From positions 1-9,817 of the forward strand of contig JAKAZF010000058.1 in assembly GCA_021826605.1 (NCBI GenBank): a stretch of DNA of 9,817 bases, in the 5' to 3' direction. This document shows positions 5,845 through 9,817 of the stretch, piece after piece. Source of the stretch: Planctomycetota bacterium (GTDB lineage Bacteria; Planctomycetota; Phycisphaerae; WQYP01). The notes under the pieces were generated by a model, which had not been told where the DNA came from, ran no database searches, and saw only the letters and a list, made by a program, of their open reading frames with translations. Numbering within the stretch: position 1 is the stretch's first letter; each line of letters begins with the position of its first letter. The position numbers and the translations under genes were made by a program.

Positions 5845-8388
5845 TTACTCCCTGATATTCACGATGGCCGTCGAGGGTGTATTGCGGCTGGAGGAACCTG
5901 CCGCAAGCTGATATTTGCCTGAGGGGACCCGCCATGCGCTGCGACCGGAATTAAAATAGGCGAAATCTTTCCAATGCAATTGCAGATGGGCAGTTGCCGT
6001 CTGGCCCGCTTTGAGATTTACTCGTGCGAACGCCCGCAGAGTCTGCACGCATCGATTCGCGCGATCTTCCATGGGCCGAACATAAAGTTCCACTACTTCC
6101 GCACCCGCCATCTTGCCGGTGTTGGTAACCGGCACGGTCACGTTTAGTACACGATCCTTGCCGGTGCCTTTGGAAGTCACAGCTAACGCTCCAAAGGAAA
6201 ATGTGGTGTACGAAAGCCCATCGCCGAAGCAGAACCGTGGCTGGATATGCCGTTTGTCAAACCAGCGGTAGCCCACATAAATGCCTTCATTGAACAGCAC
6301 TTGTCCATCATGGCCCGGAAAGTGGCCATACGCGGCATCGTCCCGCCAATGCTTGGCAAAACTGTCCGGCAGACGACCGCTTGGATCAATTTTGCCAAAT
6401 ATAATATCGGCCACCGCGGTATTTCCATTTTCGCCGGGGTACCACGCGTCTATCAGGCCGGCGACACGGTGAATCCAGGGTGCCATGGCGACATCGGCTC
6501 CGGCGTTGAGTACCACAATGGTGTGGGGGTTGATGCCCGCGGCTTCGCGCAGGTACTGATCCTGCGGTGCCCAGAGATGATACGTATGATCCGCTCCTTC
6601 ATGTTCCCGTTTGGGGCCATACCCCATGCAGGCGATGACCACGTCAGCGCTTTTGATAATTTGTTTCTGTGCGGCGGTCAGCAGATTATTACCCTCGGGT
6701 ACATAACCAAACTCCATTTCCGCATTCCAGTGCGAACCAAAATATTCCACACGCAGGCGATAGGTTTTTCCGGCGGCAAGGGTAATACCCTTAAGCTTCT
6801 GGGTGAATGCGTTTTGCCAGCGGCCTATTTTGATAATGCGCTTTCCATTGAGATAAACCCGACATGGATCGGCGGCGGCCGCTTCAAAAAGATAGGTGCC
6901 TCCGGCTTTTGCGGTAATGGTTCCCGTCCAGCGGACGGAAAAATGACGGTTGAGCGTTTCCACCGGATAAAACTGTCCCCAGTTAAACGCGATGCGCTGG
7001 TCGGTACGAGTCATGACCGGTGTGCCGGCAAGACGGTCGTTAGCGAAATATTCGGCCTTCAGGCCGGGCTTACCCTGCGGGGTTTTATACTCCCCCAAGC
7101 CCCAGAAACGTGCCAGTTTTTTGTTAAACGAAATGTGAATAACTTTAATGGCCGATCCGGCGGCTGCATGACGAATAGCGGACAACATGCTTACCGGATT
7201 GATAATCGATGGGGCGTATCCGCTGCCGCCGCCCGTCCAGATCGCCGGAGTCGCCATCGGGCCGATGACGGCGATGGTATGAAGCTGCGAGCGATGCAGG
7301 GGAAGAATCCCGCCTTTGTTTTTCAGCAGCACGGTACCTTCCGCAGCCACCTTAAAAGCGGTAGCCGCACTTTTCGGGTTATTCAACGGAATGCTTTGAT
7401 CCTCTACGCGCTTTTTTGTGAAGCCCATGGCGATCATCATACGCAGCAATCTGCGGACATGCGTATTAATTTCATGCACCGTGATCTGCTTGCTTTTAAT
7501 CAGCGGCAGGATGGTACGATGATTGTAATAGTAATTATCCGGCATTTCCAAATCCAAACCGGCGGCCATCGGGCCAACGGTATCATGCGTGGCACCCCAG
7601 TCGGACATCAGGACGCCCTTAAATCCCCATTGGTGGCGCAGCACATCGGTCAACAGATAGTGGCTGGCGGTGCAATGATAACCGTTAAGCTGATTGTAAG
7701 CCGCCATGATGGTCCAGACGTGTCCCTGCCGCACGGCAGCACGAAACGGCGGCAGGTAAATTTCTTCCAAGGCCCGACGACTGATAATACAGTCAATCGA
7801 CATACGGTGCGTTTCCTGCTCATTGCCGGCAAAATGTTTGGCACAGGCCACAACCCCGACTGATTGCATACCCCGAATCCAAGGCGCAATCAGTTGCCCC
7901 GCCAGATAGGGATCTTCTCCGACAAATTCAAAATTACGTCCGTCCTGCGGTTCACGCATGAGGTTAATGCCGGGGCCGAGGATGATGTTTACGCCGCGCG
8001 CCAACGCATCGGAGCCGATAGCCCGGCCCTCTTGTCCGGCCAGTTTCGGATCCCACGTAGCCGCAAGGCATACGGATGCCGGATACGCCGTCGAGGGGCC
8101 ATAAACGCGTACGCCCTGGGAAGCGTCGCTCATATTTAAGCGGGGAATTCCCAGTTCGGGGACCTGTCGCGTGCACATACTGCCATTGCCGGCCAGAAGA
8201 TGAATTTTTTCTTTAAGCGTCAGCTTGGCAAGCAGGGCGTCGGCTTGCGAATCCACTTGCGCTGCCGTCAGGCCCGTGGGAATATATTCCCCGGCGTTGC
8301 CCGCACGGGAAAAATTGGTGCCCGCGAAAGTTAATGCCGCCAAGGCACTGAAAACCACTGCGACCCGCATAAAAAACATACGCATCAT
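5845..8388 (-). CDS. secreted GH3 beta-glucosidase-like enzyme with PA14 insert
   Basis: A retaining glycoside hydrolase family 3 enzyme of 847 residues, releasing terminal beta-linked sugars outside the cytoplasm. A signal peptide covers about 1-29 (MRVAVVFSALAALTFAG, cut near SRA). The barrel domain is about 45-330, with D88 and KHFAGNEQETHR (184-195) in the -1 subsite and nucleophile D263 in MSDWGATHD. The second GH3 domain (about 345-690) is interrupted by a PA14 domain at about 442-566 (KAEYFANDRLAG to MEFGYVPEG) and carries the likely acid/base E597 in REHEGADH. A fibronectin-III-like domain ends it (about 750-830). This layout matches PA14-containing beta-glucosidases such as that of Kluyveromyces marxianus. 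ATG 8388 has AGGAG 6 bp upstream. It is the first gene of the minus-strand operon. No membrane anchor or lipobox is seen. Exact substrate is not determinable. Confidence 0.95.
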   Translation of the reverse strand: MMRMFFMRVAVVFSALAALTFAGTNFSRAGNAGEYIPTGLTAAQVDSQADALLAKLTLKEKIHLLAGNGSMCTRQVPELGIPRLNMSDASQGVRVYGPSTAYPASVCLAATWDPKLAGQEGRAIGSDALARGVNIILGPGINLMREPQDGRNFEFVGEDPYLAGQLIAPWIRGMQSVGVVACAKHFAGNEQETHRMSIDCIISRRALEEIYLPPFRAAVRQGHVWTIMAAYNQLNGYHCTASHYLLTDVLRHQWGFKGVLMSDWGATHDTVGPMAAGLDLEMPDNYYYNHRTILPLIKSKQITVHEINTHVRRLLRMMIAMGFTKKRVEDQSIPLNNPKSAATAFKVAAEGTVLLKNKGGILPLHRSQLHTIAVIGPMATPAIWTGGGSGYAPSIINPVSMLSAIRHAAAGSAIKVIHISFNKKLARFWGLGEYKTPQGKPGLKAEYFANDRLAGTPVMTRTDQRIAFNWGQFYPVETLNRHFSVRWTGTITAKAGGTYLFEAAAADPCRVYLNGKRIIKIGRWQNAFTQKLKGITLAAGKTYRLRVEYFGSHWNAEMEFGYVPEGNNLLTAAQKQIIKSADVVIACMGYGPKREHEGADHTYHLWAPQDQYLREAAGINPHTIVVLNAGADVAMAPWIHRVAGLIDAWYPGENGNTAVADIIFGKIDPSGRLPDSFAKHWRDDAAYGHFPGHDGQVLFNEGIYVGYRWFDKRHIQPRFCFGDGLSYTTFSFGALAVTSKGTGKDRVLNVTVPVTNTGKMAGAEVVELYVRPMEDRANRCVQTLRAFARVNLKAGQTATAHLQLHWKDFAYFNSGRSAWRVPSGKYQLAAGSSSRNTPSTAIVNIRE

Positions 8389-8496
8389 CCGTTTCTCCTA
8401 TGACCGTGGGGGCTAAATCGTTCTCGCTGCCGAGGTAGCGTCCTGAAAAGATCCATGGTGTTCAGGCATCGGCAGTTTCGCAACGCTTACCCCTGT

Positions 8497-8526
8497 TTGC
8501 GTAAGCATAATCCAAGCAGCAATAAT
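8497..8526 (+). promoter_or_regulatory. weak candidate promoter toward ftsW
   Basis: TTGCGT (8497-8502, three of six -35 bases), 18-bp spacer, AATAAT (8521-8526, five of six -10 bases). The start would fall inside the tandem repeats and give a leader of about 360 nt, which is long; a nearer promoter is not obvious. Confidence 0.22.
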
Positions 8527-8564
8527 TTGCATCCAGTAATTTGCTTCCAGTAATTGGCATCCAC
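8523..8564. repeat. three tandem 14-bp units
   Basis: TAATTTGCATCCAG, TAATTTGCTTCCAG and TAATTGGCATCCAC follow each other without gaps (8523-8536, 8537-8550, 8551-8564). The second unit differs from the first by one base and the third by two. The period of 14 is not a multiple of three, so it is not a coding repeat. It may be a set of protein-binding sites or replication slippage. Confidence 0.7.
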
Positions 8565-8806
8565 TGTCCATGTCATAAAAGGCGGCCGTCGCTTTCATGG
8601 AAAATGCCGTTGTCGCGTCACGCAAAGAAAAAATAAAAGAAAAACTGATGCTCCAGCGCGGCAAACAACGAAAATATGATTATACTATGTTCGCTTATCG
8701 GTCTTTAAGCGATCGGTTCGGGCTAACTCCCGCGTGCTGGGCGTTCCAGGTGGCGGGCAACACGGATGTTTCTGAATTGGCGGCATGGAATTGGCTGCGG
8801 CGTGAA

Positions 8807-8820
8807 AGTGTTACAACACT
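8807..8820. promoter_or_regulatory. 14-bp dyad upstream of ftsW, possible operator
   Basis: AGTGTT (8807-8812) and AACACT (8815-8820) form a perfect inverted repeat around AC, 73 bp before the ftsW start. It has the size and compactness of a repressor half-site pair. No cognate regulator is identifiable. Confidence 0.35.
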
Positions 8821-8893
8821 ATCTGTTTTCTGATTCATGCAACCCGGCGGGCAACGCTGCCGCTGGTGTTTTCGTGGGCAGGGGGGTGGGGTG

Positions 8894-9817
8894 ATGGCCG
8901 GCTTCCGCAATTTAATCAATTGGCCAACCCGCGTGACCTGGGCCAAGGGTCGGCCGGATTCAGCACCGGCGGCGACCGATATTTCAGCCATGCCATCTCC
9001 TCGACGATTTTCCGTGCAGCTAAGCCCGGTGTCATTAACTTATGACCAACTCATGCTCGCCGTGTGTATGGCTCTCCTGGGCGTGGGGCTGCTAATGACG
9101 CAAAGTGCCGACGCCCGAATCGGCCATGTGGTTCATGATTCTTTCGTGCGTCTGTTTCTGAATGCCGAGGCCGTTCACGCCGTTCTGGCCATGGCGTTGC
9201 TGGTGTTTTTATGGCGACTGGACTATCGCCGATTCATCGGGCGCAGCTTGACGCGCTCAGCCCCGGCGGCGCTGGTGGTCATCAGCTTAATATGTCTGGC
9301 CTTGGTGCTGACTCGCCTGGGCACGGATATAAACGGTGCCAAACGCTGGCTGATGTTACGCATCGGCTCTCATGCGTTAAGCTTTGAACCTTCGGAACTC
9401 GCCAAATGGTCGCTGGTGCTGTTTATCAGCGCCTATGCGGTGCATCGCGGTGAACAGATTCGCAATTTCTGGAAGGGCTTTGTCCCCCTGATGGTCGTGG
9501 TGGGAGCAACCAGTGCCTTGATCTTAAAAGAGGATTTCGGTACCGCCGCTCTGGTGGCCGGCATCGCGGTTCTTCTGATGTTAATGTGCGGGTGCCGCTG
9601 GTGGCACATTGCCATGCTTCTGCCGCCGGCGCTGGTGGTACTTTATTTCGCGGTGTGGCATGTACCCTATCGCCGCGAACGCCTGCTGATTTTCATGCAT
9701 CCACACCTGGACCCGAAAGGTGCCGGGTACAATCCGATTCAATCGCTGTTATCCTTTGCCAGTGGGGGATTCTGGGGCCGCGGCTTGGGTGACGGCATCC
9801 AGAAAATGGGCTATCTG
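8894..9817 (+). CDS. ftsW: FtsW, septal peptidoglycan glycosyltransferase (partial, 3' end off window)
   Basis: A SEDS-family polymerase that builds septal glycan strands from lipid II in the inner membrane with a class B PBP (FtsI). The frame is open from ATG 8894 to the window edge (308 complete codons). After a 50-residue cytoplasmic N-terminus there are helices near 52-70, 93-108, 123-141, 170-183, 195-211, 216-233 and 238-255. Family marks: NGAKRW (147-152), FEPSELAKWS (164-173), KEDFGTAAL (212-220; most members have P-D here) and YRRERLLIFMHPHLDPKGAGYNPIQSLLSFASGGFWGRGLGDGIQKMGYL (259-308). D273 corresponds to the catalytic Asp (E. coli FtsW D297). The last block is FtsW-like rather than RodA-like. 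AGGGGG lies about 8 bp before ATG 8894; an in-frame ATG at 8837 would add 19 residues but has no ribosome site. The remaining C-terminal quarter is missing. Confidence 0.95.
   Translation, partial: MAGFRNLINWPTRVTWAKGRPDSAPAATDISAMPSPRRFSVQLSPVSLTYDQLMLAVCMALLGVGLLMTQSADARIGHVVHDSFVRLFLNAEAVHAVLAMALLVFLWRLDYRRFIGRSLTRSAPAALVVISLICLALVLTRLGTDINGAKRWLMLRIGSHALSFEPSELAKWSLVLFISAYAVHRGEQIRNFWKGFVPLMVVVGATSALILKEDFGTAALVAGIAVLLMLMCGCRWWHIAMLLPPALVVLYFAVWHVPYRRERLLIFMHPHLDPKGAGYNPIQSLLSFASGGFWGRGLGDGIQKMGYL

Larger units (their letters stand above)
8389..8893. other. 505-bp divergent intergenic region without a supported gene
   Basis: Separates GH3 (leftwards) from ftsW (rightwards). It contains an inverted repeat GCTTAC (8485-8490)/GTAAGC (8501-8506), a three-unit 14-bp tandem repeat (8523-8564), an A-rich stretch (8628-8647), a TATACT hexamer (8681-8686) with no good -35, and a 14-bp dyad (8807-8820). 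A 78-codon open frame (8597-8833, +) has no ribosome site and no recognisable protein. I cannot place the GH3 promoter with confidence. Confidence 0.6.

Noticed and set aside
6247..7863. A 538-codon open frame on the plus strand inside the GH3 gene
   Set aside because: It is codon-for-codon antisense to GH3, so it stays open simply because GH3 there avoids TTA, CTA and TCA codons. Its translation resembles no protein, and GH3 is clearly the conserved frame.
8523..8564. CRISPR array
   Set aside because: Units are 14 bp, contiguous and without spacers; no cas genes are present.
8413..8664. An 83-codon minus-strand open frame
   Set aside because: It runs through the 14-bp tandem repeats, has no ribosome site and lies where the GH3 promoter should be.
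8597..8833. A 78-codon plus-strand open frame before ftsW
   Set aside because: No ribosome binding site, no recognisable domain, no hydrophobic segment; it overlaps likely control sequences.

Overview
Composition is moderate in GC (roughly half, by eye), genes are bacterial, and most have good Shine-Dalgarno sites. The gene mix suggests a heterotrophic bacterium that degrades plant or microbial polysaccharide and is probably capable of anaerobic or microaerobic growth: a Rex redox repressor, a FucP/GluP-type sugar:H+ symporter, a secreted GH3 beta-glycosidase with a PA14 insert, a class I biotin protein ligase without a DNA-binding domain, and a canonical FtsW. A Planctomycetota (Phycisphaerae-like) or related PVC/Acidobacteria origin is my best guess. 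It rests on overall flavour only, not on a marker gene.

Layout. Positions 1-218 hold no recognisable gene but do hold a -10-like hexamer followed directly by a 16-bp dyad. They are followed by an unrecognised 82-residue protein with a strong ribosome binding site (219-467, +). It converges on rex (505-1161, -) across a small GC-rich hairpin. rex diverges from a sugar transporter gene (1402-2859, +), and the 240-bp gap carries one plausible sigma-70-type promoter in each direction. An Aag/MPG-type 3-methyladenine DNA glycosylase (2902-3429, +) follows the transporter. A perfect 20-bp-arm inverted repeat, which looks like a REP doublet and may act as a bidirectional terminator, separates it from the convergent minus-strand operon.

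The minus-strand operon is read from right to left. It starts with the secreted GH3 beta-glucosidase with PA14 (8388-5845). A seven-helix membrane protein follows 4 bp later (5840-5181), then a divergent TIM-barrel sugar-phosphate isomerase/epimerase-like protein (5117-4326), then biotin ligase (4326-3490) with a one-base TAATG stop/start overlap. A 505-bp gap with a 14-bp tandem repeat (three units) and two dyads divides this operon from ftsW (8894 to the window edge, +), which is cut off by the window.

How they fit together (inference): GH3 releases sugars outside the cytoplasm and the symporter could import such sugars. Rex would adjust metabolism to the NADH/NAD+ ratio. The glycosylase, biotin ligase and FtsW are housekeeping. 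I see no defence system, CRISPR array, tRNA, rRNA, integrase or transposase gene. The strongest candidates for something unusual are the REP-like hairpin, the orphan 82-residue protein with its promoter/dyad arrangement, and enzymes with altered key positions (biotin ligase, TIM barrel, transporter).
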